Origin: Oscillospiraceae bacterium
GTDB lineage: Bacteria; Bacillota; Clostridia; Oscillospirales; Ruminococcaceae
Reading direction: 5' to 3'
NCBI GenBank assembly: GCA_024404915.1
Contig: JAKSPJ010000016.1
Location: forward strand, 1-48,708
Length of the DNA stretch: 48,708 bases
Shown here in pieces: positions 1 to 8,205 of the stretch. How positions within the stretch are numbered: position 1 is the stretch's first letter; each line of letters begins with the position of its first letter. The notes under the pieces are model-generated. The model saw only the letters and a program-made list of their open reading frames with translations, was not told where the DNA came from and did not search any database. The translations under genes were made by a program, and so were the position numbers.

Positions 1-2
1 TA

Positions 3-419
3 AAGGATAAGAAAATCGGCTTCTGTATCGGCTGTCTTGCCTGTCAGGAAAAGGGAGAATGTGTAATAAAGGATGATGCAATTGCAATTGAACAGGCAGT
101 TTTGAATGCAGATGTTGTTGCCTTTGCGACTCCGATTTACTACTATGAAATGTCGGGACAAATGAAAACGCTCATTGACAGAATGAATTCACTTTACTCT
201 AAAGATTACAAATTCAGAGATGTGTATATGCTTTCCGTTGCGGCAGAGGACGAAAAATCAACTTCTGATCGTGCAGTAAGCGGTTTACAGGGCTGGATTG
301 ACTGCTTTGAAAAGGCTGAATTGAAGGGTACTATTTTCTGCGGCGGTGTGAATTCTCCGCTTGATATTGAAAATAACGATAAGCTGAATGAGGCTTATGA
401 AATGGGAAGGAAGATTTAA
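3..419 (+). CDS. Flavodoxin-family NAD(P)H-dependent FMN reductase-like protein, 5' partial
   Basis: The reading frame is open from the first bases of the window, so the start lies upstream. The visible N-terminal part holds the cysteine cluster C-I-G-C-L-A-C followed by a fourth Cys (K-G-E-C), typical of iron-sulfur flavoprotein or NADPH-dependent FMN reductase-like proteins. It continues into the flavin-site strand and loop A-F-A-T-P-I-Y-Y-Y-E-M-S-G-Q-M-K. It probably moves electrons from NAD(P)H to FMN or small acceptors in the cytoplasm. The stop codon TAA (417-419) directly abuts the ATG of the aldo/keto reductase gene, which points to a shared transcript and translational coupling. The substrate cannot be inferred. 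Confidence 0.8.
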   Translation, partial: KDKKIGFCIGCLACQEKGECVIKDDAIAIEQAVLNADVVAFATPIYYYEMSGQMKTLIDRMNSLYSKDYKFRDVYMLSVAAEDEKSTSDRAVSGLQGWIDCFEKAELKGTIFCGGVNSPLDIENNDKLNEAYEMGRKI

Positions 420-1430
420 ATGAAATACTCAAAACTCGGCAAATCAGACTTGAATGTTTCAAAAATTTGTCTTGGCTGTATGGGATTTGGTGATTCATCA
501 AACGGACAGCATAGCTGGACTATTAACGAAGAATCCACAAGAGAGATTATAAAATATGCCCTTGAAAACGGCATAAACTTTTTTGATACTGCAATTGCCT
601 ATCAGAACGGAACAAGTGAAAAATTTGTTGGAAAGGCACTCAGGGATTTCGCAGGACGTGATGACTTTATTATTGCTACAAAGTTTCTTCCACGAACAGT
701 TGACGAAATTCAGAATAATGTAAACGGTCAGAAGCATATTGAAAACAGCCTGAATCAAAGCCTTAAAAATCTCGGACTTGACTACGTTGACCTCTATATT
801 TATCATATGTGGGACTACAATACACCGATGGAAGAAATCATGGAAGGTCTGCACAATGCCGTTAAATCGGGAAAGGCACGATATATCGGAATTTCAAACT
901 GCTATGCATGGCAGCTTGCAAAGGCAAATTATTATGCACGGTATAACAACCTTACTGAATTTGTTTCCATGCAGGGACATTACAATCTCATCGCAAGAGA
1001 AGAAGAACGTGAAATGATACCTTTCTGCAAGTCGGAAAATATATCATATACTCCGTACAGTCCTCTTGCAAGCGGTAGACTTTCTCGCTTAGTCGGTACA
1101 ACAAGCAAGCGTTTTGAAGAGGACAGTTATGCTCATTTTAAGTACGACAAAACTGCAGAGACTGATGAAATTATCATCAGACGAGTAACTGAAATTGCTG
1201 AAAAACTCGGCGTATCAATGACAGAAGTTTCACTTGCATGGCTTCAGAGTAAAATCACATCATGCGTAATGGGTGCAACAAAGCTTTCTCATATTGACGG
1301 TGCTGTGAAATCTTCTGAGCTTGTTCTCTCTGACGAGGATTGTGCGTATCTTGAAGAATGCTATGTTCCTCATGAGCTTGTTGGAGTTATGGCCCAGAAC
1401 GGAAAACAAAAAGGCGGAAATGTAGTCTGA
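420..1430 (+). CDS. Aldo/keto reductase
   Basis: This is a full-length 336-residue aldo/keto reductase, a TIM-barrel NAD(P)H-dependent oxidoreductase acting on carbonyls. The catalytic tetrad is readable: D56 (F-F-D-T-A), Y61, K88 (A-T-K-F) and H129 (Y-I-Y-H-M-W). The C-terminal region has the usual cofactor-binding stretch S-C-V-M-G-A-T-K. The ATG follows the previous stop codon with no spacer. Together with the flanking flavoproteins and the CMD-cupin protein, it looks like part of a small redox or detoxification operon. The physiological substrate is unknown. Confidence 0.92.
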   Translation: MKYSKLGKSDLNVSKICLGCMGFGDSSNGQHSWTINEESTREIIKYALENGINFFDTAIAYQNGTSEKFVGKALRDFAGRDDFIIATKFLPRTVDEIQNNVNGQKHIENSLNQSLKNLGLDYVDLYIYHMWDYNTPMEEIMEGLHNAVKSGKARYIGISNCYAWQLAKANYYARYNNLTEFVSMQGHYNLIAREEEREMIPFCKSENISYTPYSPLASGRLSRLVGTTSKRFEEDSYAHFKYDKTAETDEIIIRRVTEIAEKLGVSMTEVSLAWLQSKITSCVMGATKLSHIDGAVKSSELVLSDEDCAYLEECYVPHELVGVMAQNGKQKGGNVV

Positions 1431-1443
1431 ATGGAGGAGAATA

Positions 1444-2199
1444 ATGGGAAAAATAATACAGACAGCAGGCAGAAATGCGCTCGGAGAATTCGCTCCTGAA
1501 TTTGCACATTTCAATGATGATGTTCTTTTCGGTGAAAACTGGAACAATCAGAATATCGACCTGAAAACACGCTGTATCATTACAGTTGTTGCATTGATGT
1601 CATCAGGTGTTACGGATTCATCATTGAAATATCATCTTGAAAATGCAAAATCACATGGTGTTACAAAAAAAGAAATTGCGGCTGTTATCACGCATGTCGC
1701 ATTTTATGCAGGCTGGCCAAAGGCATGGGCAGTATTCAACATGGCAAAGGATGTATGGAGTGAAGAATCAGGCTGTGATGAAAAATCTGCTCACGCATCA
1801 GAAATGGTATTCACGATAGGTGAACCAAATACAGCCTATGCAAAGTATTTCATCGGACAGAGTTATCTTGCACCGATTTCAACTCAGCAGGTCGGAATAT
1901 ACAACGTAACATTCGAGCCGAAATGCCGTAATAACTGGCATATTCATAACGCAGACAAAGGCGGTGGGCAGATTTTAGTCTGTGTTGCAGGACGTGGATA
2001 TTATCAGGAATGGGGCAAGGATGCTGCCCTTATGAAGCCCGGCGATTGTATCAATATTCCTGCCGGTGTAAAGCACTGGCATGGTGCGGCTCCTGATTCA
2101 TGGTTTAGTCATCTTGCTATTGAAGTACCCGGTGAAAACTGCTCAAATGAATGGCTTGAGGCAGTTTCAGATGAAGATTATAATAATATAAAGGAGTAA
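1444..2199 (+). CDS. Carboxymuconolactone decarboxylase-like domain fused to a cupin
   Basis: The 251-residue protein has two domains. Residues 1-105 form a CMD/AhpD-like helical domain, seen in [14 protein letters not shown] followed by a F-Y-A-G-W-P-K-A segment. Residues 115-245 form a cupin barrel with the metal-binding H-x-H (N-W-H-I-H-N), G-R-G-Y-Y-Q-E-W-G, and [16 protein letters not shown] see no CxxC pair of the peroxidase-active AhpD type, so peroxidase activity is doubtful. The gene sits 13 nt after the reductase and 5 nt before the flavodoxin, within the same operon. CMD-cupin fusions are known next to flavodoxins and reductases in clostridia, but their reaction is generally unassigned. 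Confidence 0.88.
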   Translation: MGKIIQTAGRNALGEFAPEFAHFNDDVLFGENWNNQNIDLKTRCIITVVALMSSGVTDSSLKYHLENAKSHGVTKKEIAAVITHVAFYAGWPKAWAVFNMAKDVWSEESGCDEKSAHASEMVFTIGEPNTAYAKYFIGQSYLAPISTQQVGIYNVTFEPKCRNNWHIHNADKGGGQILVCVAGRGYYQEWGKDAALMKPGDCINIPAGVKHWHGAAPDSWFSHLAIEVPGENCSNEWLEAVSDEDYNNIKE

Positions 2200-2204
2200 G
2201 AATT

Positions 2205-2666
2205 ATGAGTAAAAAATTAGTAGCGTTTTTTTCAGCAAGCGGAGTTACATCAAAAACAGCTAGTGAACTTGCAAAACAGGCAAATGCAGACCTTTATGAA
2301 ATCAAACCTGCAGTTTCATACACAAAGGAAGATTTAAACTGGATGAACAAGAGTTCAAGAAGCAGCATTGAAATGGCAGACCATAATTCACGCCCTGAAA
2401 TCGCGGACAAGAATGCAAATATTTCAGAATATGATGTTATTTATGTCGGCTTTCCTGTGTGGTGGTATATCGCACCTACAATCATCAATACATTCCTTGA
2501 AAGCTATGATTTTTCAGGAAAGAAAATTATTCTTTTCGCAACATCAGGCGGAAGCGGTTTCGGTAAAGCAGTTGAAAATCTCAAATCAAGTGCCAAAGGT
2601 GCTGAAATTATTGAGGGTAAGGTTAATCCGTCAGCAAATGATATTAAAAAGCTTGCTGCAATGTGA
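2205..2666 (+). CDS. Flavodoxin
   Basis: This is a 153-residue single-domain flavodoxin, a cytoplasmic FMN-dependent electron carrier. The N-terminal strand and phosphate-binding loop read [12 protein letters not shown]. The second flavin loop has P-V-W-W-Y-I-A-P, and the third A-T-S-G-G-S-G-F-G. Its length matches the family. It lies five nucleotides downstream of the CMD-cupin gene and is followed by a strong terminator at 2707-2739, so it is the last gene of the redox operon. It may supply or accept electrons for the neighbouring reductases, which is inference from position only. Confidence 0.9.
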   Translation: MSKKLVAFFSASGVTSKTASELAKQANADLYEIKPAVSYTKEDLNWMNKSSRSSIEMADHNSRPEIADKNANISEYDVIYVGFPVWWYIAPTIINTFLESYDFSGKKIILFATSGGSGFGKAVENLKSSAKGAEIIEGKVNPSANDIKKLAAM

Positions 2667-2706
2667 TCTGATATATCACTTGTAAAAATTCAAAAATGAA
2701 TACCTG

Positions 2707-2739
2707 AAAATATGCAAATTTTACATTTGCATATTTTTT
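2707..2739 (+). terminator. Rho-independent terminator of the redox operon
   Basis: A perfect 13-bp stem (2707-2719 with 2725-2737) closes a 5-nt loop and runs straight into a T-rich tract. It lies about 40 nt past the flavodoxin stop codon on the same strand. Confidence 0.85.
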
Positions 2740-2743
2740 ATTT

Positions 2744-2776
2744 TATATTGACAAAATGTCAATATAACGATATGCT
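2744..2776 (+). promoter_or_regulatory. Palindromic operator overlapping a promoter
   Basis: A perfect inverted repeat, TATATTGACA / TGTCAATATA with an AAA centre, spans 2744-2766. Its left arm contains a consensus -35 (TTGACA, 2748-2753), and a -10-like TATGCT lies 17 nt further on (2771-2776). This arrangement is typical of an autoregulated TetR/AcrR-type operator. The gene that would belong to it, just downstream, appears decayed. Confidence 0.55.
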
Positions 2777-2780
2777 ATTT

Positions 2781-2971
2781 ATGGCGACACCGTGTCAGAA
2801 TAAATCTCAGAAATGATTATCATGAAGAAAAGCATGTTCTTTTTGAATGGAACGCATATTACTATACAGCACAGTGTTAATGCTGATACATCAGATATTA
2901 TGGACGGTATAACAAATACAGTTGCATTTCTTATTCAAAGACTTGTTTTAAAGTTGATTGATAAGCTTTGA
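2781..2971 (+). pseudogene. Possible remnant of a TetR-type regulator
   Basis: An ATG at 2781 starts an 11-codon fragment (M-A-T-P-C-Q-N-K-S-Q-K, then TGA) whose basic N-terminus resembles the start of TetR-family regulators. An open frame in another phase, 2813-2971 (52 codons), follows at once and ends in a hydrophobic helix-like segment ending L-K-L-I-D-K-L. The upstream palindromic operator supports a former autoregulated repressor with an internal deletion or frameshift. The assignment is weak because too little protein remains. The 52-codon frame alone could also be a spurious or unrelated small ORF. Confidence 0.3.
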
Positions 2972-3014
2972 TTTTATTGCGCCTGCATATTATCTGAATA
3001 CCTTATAAAATGAA

Positions 3015-3045
3015 AATCCCACTGAGTTTTTTGCTCAGTGGGATT
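3015..3045. terminator. Bidirectional terminator between convergent transcripts
   Basis: A perfect 12-bp stem (3015-3026 with 3034-3045) with a 7-nt loop lies between rightward genes and the leftward protease gene, whose stop is at 3087. On the minus strand it is followed by a T-rich run, so its main role is probably ending the protease transcript. Confidence 0.75.
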
Positions 3046-3086
3046 ATTCTGATTAATTTTACTGCCAAATAAATTTCAATCTTTTA

Positions 3087-5375
3087 TTATTCAATATTTG
3101 AATAATAAATTTCATCATCAGCAATTTCAAAATATACTGCATCTGTTACGTATGTATTGCTGAAAATGTCTTCGAGAATAAATCCGTAAAGATATCCGCC
3201 GTCAGGAAGATAATCAAATTGTACACGGCTTTTTCCGCTGAATGTATAATTATCACCTTTGAATTGATATTCTTTGTCTGTATCAATATTGAATGCATTG
3301 TATAATGGCACAATAACATCTCCAGGATTCAGTTTTTCACCGCCTCTGCTGCATATTCCGGATTTCTCAATACCATCCCAGATTCCGAGTAAATCAATTT
3401 TACCCGAATTATAGTTCCAGCTGAATCGGAGATTTGTTTCCTCTCCATTAACCATCACAGGAGATGTGAAAATATCATATCCGTTTCCTTCTTCAAGCAG
3501 ATATACTGCCAGTGGCTGACCGTCATCAAGACAAAACCAGCTTCCGTCAAAATTATCCTTTACCTTTCCTGTCTCCCAGTCAACGATTAAATCGCTTGTA
3601 ATGCCAAGGTCTATAGCTTTCTCCATATCATCGGAAATCATATAGACAAATGATGATACCGACTGTGAGTTATTAAGTGACTTTTCACTTAGTCTGAAAC
3701 CATAATTTCCTTCGTTATCGAATGACGGCTGTTCATCAAATACAGCATCAAAATCTCCGTTCATATTTCTGTCTATACAGTCATCAGAATCATCAAAGAA
3801 ATCTTCCCAGAAATCGTAGTTTTCATCATCTTCGTATTCTTCATCGGGTCCGAAAATAATGTCCCATATGCTTTCATCATCGTCAGCATCATATTCTTCT
3901 TCATCATAATCACCGAAAAGAATATCCCAGAAGCTTTCATCATCATCGTCTGATTCATCATATTCATCATAGGAATAGTATTCTTCACCGTCTTCCGTTT
4001 CTTCAAGGTCAAAGAAATCGCTTGTCCAGTCAATAAGTGAATTAAGAATACCTGCAACATCATGATAAGTATCAAGTGTTCCTTTTAATGCACCATAGAT
4101 TATTTTATCAACAAACGCCAGATAATGTGTGCTGACACATATATCCTTGAATACTTTAAGTTCAGCAGATTCATCAACCTTTAACGGATAGTAAACGGAT
4201 AAACCGCATGACTTTTCGTGATACTTACCATTGCGCATATACACCACAGCTTCATCAACAGCTTTTATTGCATCATCATACAGTGACGAATACTCTTTTC
4301 CAGCATTGACAGCGCCTTTCAGATCGACCATATTGGAATATCCTTCCCAGAAACTGTTTCCGCCATAGCTTTCTTCTTTTCTGATTTTACGGATATATTC
4401 TGAAAGCTTATCATCATTATCAGCATTATTATAAAGTTCTTCCGAAAACTGTCTGAACTTTACAATGACATTATCTATTTTCGATAAATCAATGAGAGAA
4501 AGAGTAGCCATTCCGTCATCATTGTCTGATTTACACGCATTATAGTAGCTGTCACAAATCTCTTTGCCAAGGCTGTAACCGTCAGCATCAGCATTTTTGC
4601 AAAGATAATTTCCTATTGCCGTATAATCCCATCCCGCACCGGGTTCAAGTTCTTCAGATGCAATCATATATCTTGAATGAGATGCAAGAATAGATGCGGC
4701 TTCAATGCTGCCCATAAGACAGGCATCAAATCCGATAAACTCATAATCATCAGTCATCACACTACGGGTATTGTAAAGTGCAGCATCTATTTCTCTTAGT
4801 GAAAGGCTGTCATCAGTTGTTTCATCAAAGCATACACCGCTGACACTTCCGCCGCCATGATTCCAGAGAACAAGCCCGTTTTTTGCCGCAGGATAGTTCT
4901 TTGCACCCCATCGGAGAAAATCTGACAGCACATCTCCGTCACCCATATTTCCATTTTCCAGAGTGTCTGCAAGTGTCATTTTTCCGTTGCATATTTCATA
5001 TCGTTCAATCTGCTTTGATGAAATGTTTTTAGTCCACTTTTTTGTACCGCCTGTCTGAACAATGAACTTAACATTGCTGTTTCCCGATACAGCAAGCATT
5101 TCATCAATATCACCTGATGCCATACCGCCGTCACTTTCAAGGTCTGTTCCGCAAAGATAAACGAAAATATTCCATGTTCCTTCTTCGCCCATCGGAACTG
5201 TATTTTCACGTTTAGTTCTTGCTATCTGTGTGATATCAGATGCATCAATAACTGATGCATTCTCAGATTTCGGCTTTTTTTCTTCAGTTTCTTCTGTATC
5301 ATCGGAACATAGTGCCAGACAAGTCAGCAGGACCACTCCTATACCTAATAATCCTAATACTATTTTTATTTTCAT
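3087..5375 (-). CDS. Secreted or membrane-anchored clostripain-like cysteine protease (peptidase C11)
   Basis: The 762-residue protein starts with a hydrophobic segment (about residues 4-22) and an acidic, Lys-rich spacer, so it is exported. Cys23 follows L-A-L, a poor lipobox, so a simple membrane anchor is also possible. The C11 catalytic dyad is clear: H173 in L-W-N-H-G-G-G and C219 in G-F-D-A-C-L-M. Clostripain-like enzymes cleave after basic residues and are often self-processed. Residues about 445-535 are very acidic and carry four spaced aromatic motifs of the type W-x-x-x/D-x-F-F or W-D-I-I-F-G. The C-terminal 230 residues look beta-rich. The gene is monocistronic, with AAGGAG before the ATG, its own promoter at 5460-5488, and the terminator at 3015-3045. 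Confidence 0.88.
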   Translation of the reverse strand: MKIKIVLGLLGIGVVLLTCLALCSDDTEETEEKKPKSENASVIDASDITQIARTKRENTVPMGEEGTWNIFVYLCGTDLESDGGMASGDIDEMLAVSGNSNVKFIVQTGGTKKWTKNISSKQIERYEICNGKMTLADTLENGNMGDGDVLSDFLRWGAKNYPAAKNGLVLWNHGGGSVSGVCFDETTDDSLSLREIDAALYNTRSVMTDDYEFIGFDACLMGSIEAASILASHSRYMIASEELEPGAGWDYTAIGNYLCKNADADGYSLGKEICDSYYNACKSDNDDGMATLSLIDLSKIDNVIVKFRQFSEELYNNADNDDKLSEYIRKIRKEESYGGNSFWEGYSNMVDLKGAVNAGKEYSSLYDDAIKAVDEAVVYMRNGKYHEKSCGLSVYYPLKVDESAELKVFKDICVSTHYLAFVDKIIYGALKGTLDTYHDVAGILNSLIDWTSDFFDLEETEDGEEYYSYDEYDESDDDDESFWDILFGDYDEEEYDADDDESIWDIIFGPDEEYEDDENYDFWEDFFDDSDDCIDRNMNGDFDAVFDEQPSFDNEGNYGFRLSEKSLNNSQSVSSFVYMISDDMEKAIDLGITSDLIVDWETGKVKDNFDGSWFCLDDGQPLAVYLLEEGNGYDIFTSPVMVNGEETNLRFSWNYNSGKIDLLGIWDGIEKSGICSRGGEKLNPGDVIVPLYNAFNIDTDKEYQFKGDNYTFSGKSRVQFDYLPDGGYLYGFILEDIFSNTYVTDAVYFEIADDEIYYSNIE

Positions 5376-5459
5376 AATTTAACTCCTTTTATTTATGTAT
5401 AATCCATCTATATTCTTCTCAGGATTAGTGAAAACAGAACTTTTATCATCGTTTTCTAT

Positions 5460-5488
5460 ATTATACTACAAATACGGAATAATTGCAA
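5460..5488 (-). promoter_or_regulatory. Promoter of the C11 protease gene
   Basis: On the minus strand TTGCAA (5483-5488) and TATAAT (5460-5465) are separated by 17 nt, giving a leader of about 80 nt before the protease ATG. The rest of the gap up to 5595 shows nothing recognisable. Confidence 0.7.
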
Positions 5489-5595
5489 TGGTAAGTCAAT
5501 TTCTTCTCCATTTTTCTCTCTCAAATGGATTTTTTGCTGCTTGTTGAAGAATATCGCCTTGTTGAGGAATCACTTTATTAATTTATCAGAACCTA

Positions 5596-5624
5596 TTGAA
5601 AATAAAAGGCATTTGTAGTATAAT
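5596..5624 (+). promoter_or_regulatory. Promoter of mntP
   Basis: TTGAAA (5596-5601) and TATAAT (5619-5624) are spaced by 17 nt. Only about 30 nt separate the -10 box from the start codon, so there is no room for the yybP-ykoY manganese riboswitch that often precedes mntP genes. Confidence 0.8.
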
Positions 5625-5654
5625 ATATACAGTAACATGAAAGGAAATTTTAAA

Positions 5655-6218
5655 ATGGGTTTTATTGAATTATTATTATTGTCTATAGGTCTTGCGATGG
5701 ATGCCAGTGCCGTTTCCATGACCAATGGTATGTACTACAAGAAAATCAAACTGGGCTGGACCATCGCCATCGGTACCTGCTTCGGCATCATGCAGGGGGT
5801 AATGCCACTCATTGGATTTGTCTGTGGTTCCCTTTTCAGCAATATGATCTCTCAGTTTGATCACTATATTGCACTGATTCTGTTGGGGTTCATCGGTGGT
5901 AAAATGATTTATGAAGCATTGCATGAATCCGAAGAAAAACACGAGTCGGTTATGACATTCAAACTGCTGATTTTACAAGGCATCGCAACAAGCATTGATG
6001 CACTGGCTGTCGGCATCAGCTTTGCTGCCTTTGATAATTTCAGGATACTGCCTGCCATAACTGCCATTACACTTGTAACTTTGGTTCTAAGTATCATAAG
6101 TGTATATCTTGGCAAAAAATTCGGCACATTGCTGAATGAAAAAGCTGAAATTATCGGCGGTTTGATTTTGGTTGGCATTGGCCTCAAAATATTCATTGAG
6201 CATATGTGGCTCTCTTAA
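5655..6218 (+). CDS. mntP: Manganese efflux pump MntP
   Basis: This 187-residue membrane protein belongs to the MntP family (six helices, two inverted repeats), which exports Mn(II). Each half carries the expected Asp motif: G-L-A-M-D-A-S-A-V in helix 1 and T-S-I-D-A-L-A-V-G in the second half. I chose the ATG at 5655 rather than the upstream in-frame ATG at 5637. The family N-terminus is M-G-F-I-E-L-L, and the A-rich GGA sequence at 5640-5645 is then a well-spaced ribosome binding site. A lipoprotein gene follows 14 nt downstream. Confidence 0.93.
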   Translation: MGFIELLLLSIGLAMDASAVSMTNGMYYKKIKLGWTIAIGTCFGIMQGVMPLIGFVCGSLFSNMISQFDHYIALILLGFIGGKMIYEALHESEEKHESVMTFKLLILQGIATSIDALAVGISFAAFDNFRILPAITAITLVTLVLSIISVYLGKKFGTLLNEKAEIIGGLILVGIGLKIFIEHMWLS

Positions 6219-6232
6219 AGGAGGATTATTAT

Positions 6233-6652
6233 ATGAAAAAAACGGCTTTTACTGCTGCCATGCTGATAATTCTGACCAGTTGTGGTTCTAATCAGCCTGC
6301 TGCTGAAGAACAGAAAATGGTATACATCAAAACTGCTGTCATGTTTGATACGCTCACGGATATGTATAATAATCCCGAAGAATACCTTGGAAAACAGTAT
6401 CATATGAGCGGTACACTTTACCCCTATACAGATAATAATGGCAACGTTTTTTATTCCGTGTATACCGAAGATCAAAGCAGCGGTCACGGCATCGGCCTGG
6501 AATTGGACTGGGAAGACTTCAGCAGTTTTGAAGACTATGAAACTGTTACTGTAGAGGGCATTCTGGAAAAAACATCCATTGAATCAGATGGGAATCAACA
6601 GGAATACCTGATTTTGCACGTATCTTCCATTGAAAAACGGGAAAATAAATGA
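6233..6652 (+). CDS. Small exported lipoprotein of unknown function
   Basis: The 139-residue product starts with a classical lipoprotein signal: M-K-K, a hydrophobic core, then L-T-S-C with the lipidated cysteine at position 17. The mature part has tyrosine- and acid-rich beta-like segments (Y-H-M-S-G-T-L-Y-P-Y, T-V-T-V-E-G-I-L-E), reminiscent of small OB-fold-like lipoproteins. I cannot name a family. The start at 6233 is chosen because AAAGGAGG (6217-6224) overlaps the mntP stop and is well spaced. It is cotranscribed with mntP and ends before a strong terminator at 6737-6774. A role in envelope metal handling is only a guess from position. Confidence 0.8.
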   Translation: MKKTAFTAAMLIILTSCGSNQPAAEEQKMVYIKTAVMFDTLTDMYNNPEEYLGKQYHMSGTLYPYTDNNGNVFYSVYTEDQSSGHGIGLELDWEDFSSFEDYETVTVEGILEKTSIESDGNQQEYLILHVSSIEKRENK

Positions 6653-6736
6653 TGTTCCGTTTGATTGCTCCAGACTGATAATGACAAATCTGAAGCAGTG
6701 TTAACCAGATTATAATAATTGCATATCTCATGCGTT

Positions 6737-6774
6737 AAAATGGTCTGACTATTAGACAATAGTCAGACCATTTT
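6737..6774 (+). terminator. Rho-independent terminator of the mntP-lipoprotein operon
   Basis: A 17-bp stem (6737-6753 with 6758-6774, the inner 14 bp G/C-containing) with loop AGAC ends in a run of seven T. The AT-rich region after it, up to 6938, shows no gene. Confidence 0.9.
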
Positions 6775-6938
6775 TTTAATGGATATACACAATATAAATT
6801 TCGATATTACCCGAAAAAAATAATATGAATATATTTTAGCTATTTCTATTATATAAAGTACTGTGAGATTTCTGTTATTCTTTTGGCAGAATAATCATTG
6901 CAGCCCATAATTTATGATTAATAATCCGAATATTCTTC

Positions 6939-6967
6939 TTGACAAAACACAAATAATGTGCTATACT
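6939..6967 (+). promoter_or_regulatory. Promoter of the DNA-damage operon
   Basis: TTGACA (6939-6944) and TATACT (6962-6967) are spaced by 17 nt, close to consensus. The predicted start point lies just before the SOS-box-like palindrome, so a bound repressor would block initiation or promoter escape. Confidence 0.8.
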
Positions 6968-6980
6968 ATTTACAGTACAA

Positions 6981-6994
6981 AGAACATAAGTTCG
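6981..6994 (+). promoter_or_regulatory. SOS (LexA) box
   Basis: AGAACATAAGTTCG matches the Gram-positive LexA box CGAAC-N4-GTTCG at all defined positions except the first base. It sits between the promoter and the ribosome binding site of an operon that encodes an S24-type repressor and a Y-family polymerase. Confidence 0.75.
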
Positions 6995-7015
6995 CACAAT
7001 CCAAAGGAGTTCGTT

Positions 7016-7882
7016 ATGGAAACTAAAAATGAACACTTACAAAAATATCCCGGGCGCAGAAGCCTGAATAACGGTGAAGTTCCAGTAATCTGTCAGAAAA
7101 TCAAGCTGTATCGTGAACAGATTGGTCTTGAGCAGAAAACTCTTGCCGCTGAAATCGGCGTGATTTCCAATGCCGTCAGCAACTGGGAAAATGGCAGAAG
7201 CCGTCCTGATATCGCCTTGCTTCCTAAAATCTGTCAGGCATTGGATGTCAGCATGGATGAATTGTTTGATATGCCTGTAAAGGCAGCAGAAGAAAAGCCT
7301 GTTATTACAGCAGGCGAAAGCAAATCAGCTTACGACAGTGTGCTTGATCAATATCTTGCTTTATCCCCAAGGGATCAGTCCGTCATTTCCTCTATGATTG
7401 AAAAATTGAGAGAAATTGAGGATAATGAGCTGTATGACAGCATCACGGAGGAAATAAAATTCACAAAACAGCTTGCAGCCGGTTATGATCCCGGCTGTGA
7501 ATTCGATGATATGGGTGAAACCATCTATTTGTATAAGAACAAAATACATCCGAGAATGGATTGCATCTTTCAGGTCAGCGGTGACAGTATGGAGCCGGAT
7601 TTTCACAATGGTGACCATGTTATGGTACAGAGACTTTCTCAGCAGTCTGAGTTAATCCCCGGTGAAATTGGTGCATTTATTTTTGGAAACGAAACATATA
7701 TTAAACAATATCAGAAAAGTGGTCTCCGTTCACTAAACAAAAAATACAAAATGATAAAGTTTACTGAAGAAGACAGCGTTTTCATTATAGGCAGAGTTCT
7801 TGGTGTTCTTCCGGAAGATGCAGTTGTGTCACTTGAAAACAGCATCCGATATGAAAATGCGAAGAAAAGAATAGAAAGTTAA
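7016..7882 (+). CDS. XRE-family repressor with LexA/UmuD-type S24 self-cleavage domain
   Basis: The 288-residue protein has an N-terminal XRE helix-turn-helix (about residues 24-85, with L-A-A-E-I-G-V-I-S-N-A-V-S-N-W-E-N-G), a linker, and a C-terminal S24 peptidase domain. The catalytic Ser is S191 in G-D-S-M-E-P and the general-base Lys is K230 in T-Y-I-K-Q. A likely self-cleavage site A155-G156 lies in K-Q-L-A-A-G-Y-D. It should act as a RecA-responsive repressor of its own operon. The ATG at 7016 is preferred because AAAGGAG precedes it and the promoter lies inside the longer upstream reading frame. It heads the polymerase operon and may bind DNA through a site other than the SOS box. Confidence 0.9.
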   Translation: METKNEHLQKYPGRRSLNNGEVPVICQKIKLYREQIGLEQKTLAAEIGVISNAVSNWENGRSRPDIALLPKICQALDVSMDELFDMPVKAAEEKPVITAGESKSAYDSVLDQYLALSPRDQSVISSMIEKLREIEDNELYDSITEEIKFTKQLAAGYDPGCEFDDMGETIYLYKNKIHPRMDCIFQVSGDSMEPDFHNGDHVMVQRLSQQSELIPGEIGAFIFGNETYIKQYQKSGLRSLNKKYKMIKFTEEDSVFIIGRVLGVLPEDAVVSLENSIRYENAKKRIES

Positions 7883-7903
7883 TTTAAGCATGGGGGAATA
7901 AAC

Positions 7904-8173
7904 ATGGACAGAACACAAATGCAGCGGGTATATGTAAAAGTAACCTCCGATTTTGATTCTACAGGATATATGCAGCCCAAAATGATTACCTGGTCAGACG
8001 GAAGAAGATTCAGAATTGAGGCGGTAAAAGATTATCGCCCTTCCAATAACTACTGCGACTGCTATACAATTGTCGTCAATGGTGAAACGAAGTATCTTTT
8101 CTTTGAGAGGGCAAATAATCTTCAAAGAAGCGCCGTCGGACGCTGGTATGTGGAGTGCCCGCAGAAGATATAA
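7904..8173 (+). CDS. Small polymerase-associated protein of unknown function
   Basis: This 89-residue, probably all-beta protein has a pattern I-T-W-S-D-G-R-R-F-R-I-E-A-V-K-D, then Y-T-I-V-V-N-G, Y-L-F-F-E, and an ending G-R-W-Y-V-E. Similar short proteins with a W/I-x-G-R-x-(F/Y)-x-(I/V) core and a terminal W-x-(V/L) are often found beside Y-family polymerases; the layout recalls DUF6504, although I cannot confirm homology. A purine-rich GGGGGA site precedes the ATG. It lies 21 nt after the repressor gene and 32 nt before the polymerase, within the SOS operon. An accessory role in translesion synthesis is inference from context. Confidence 0.75.
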   Translation: MDRTQMQRVYVKVTSDFDSTGYMQPKMITWSDGRRFRIEAVKDYRPSNNYCDCYTIVVNGETKYLFFERANNLQRSAVGRWYVECPQKI

Positions 8174-8205
8174 AAACAGGCGAAATTTGCTAAGGGAGGC
8201 GGACA

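Noticed and set aside
5625..5654. A manganese riboswitch before mntP
   Set aside because: Only about 30 nt lie between the -10 box and the start codon, too short for the yybP-ykoY element.
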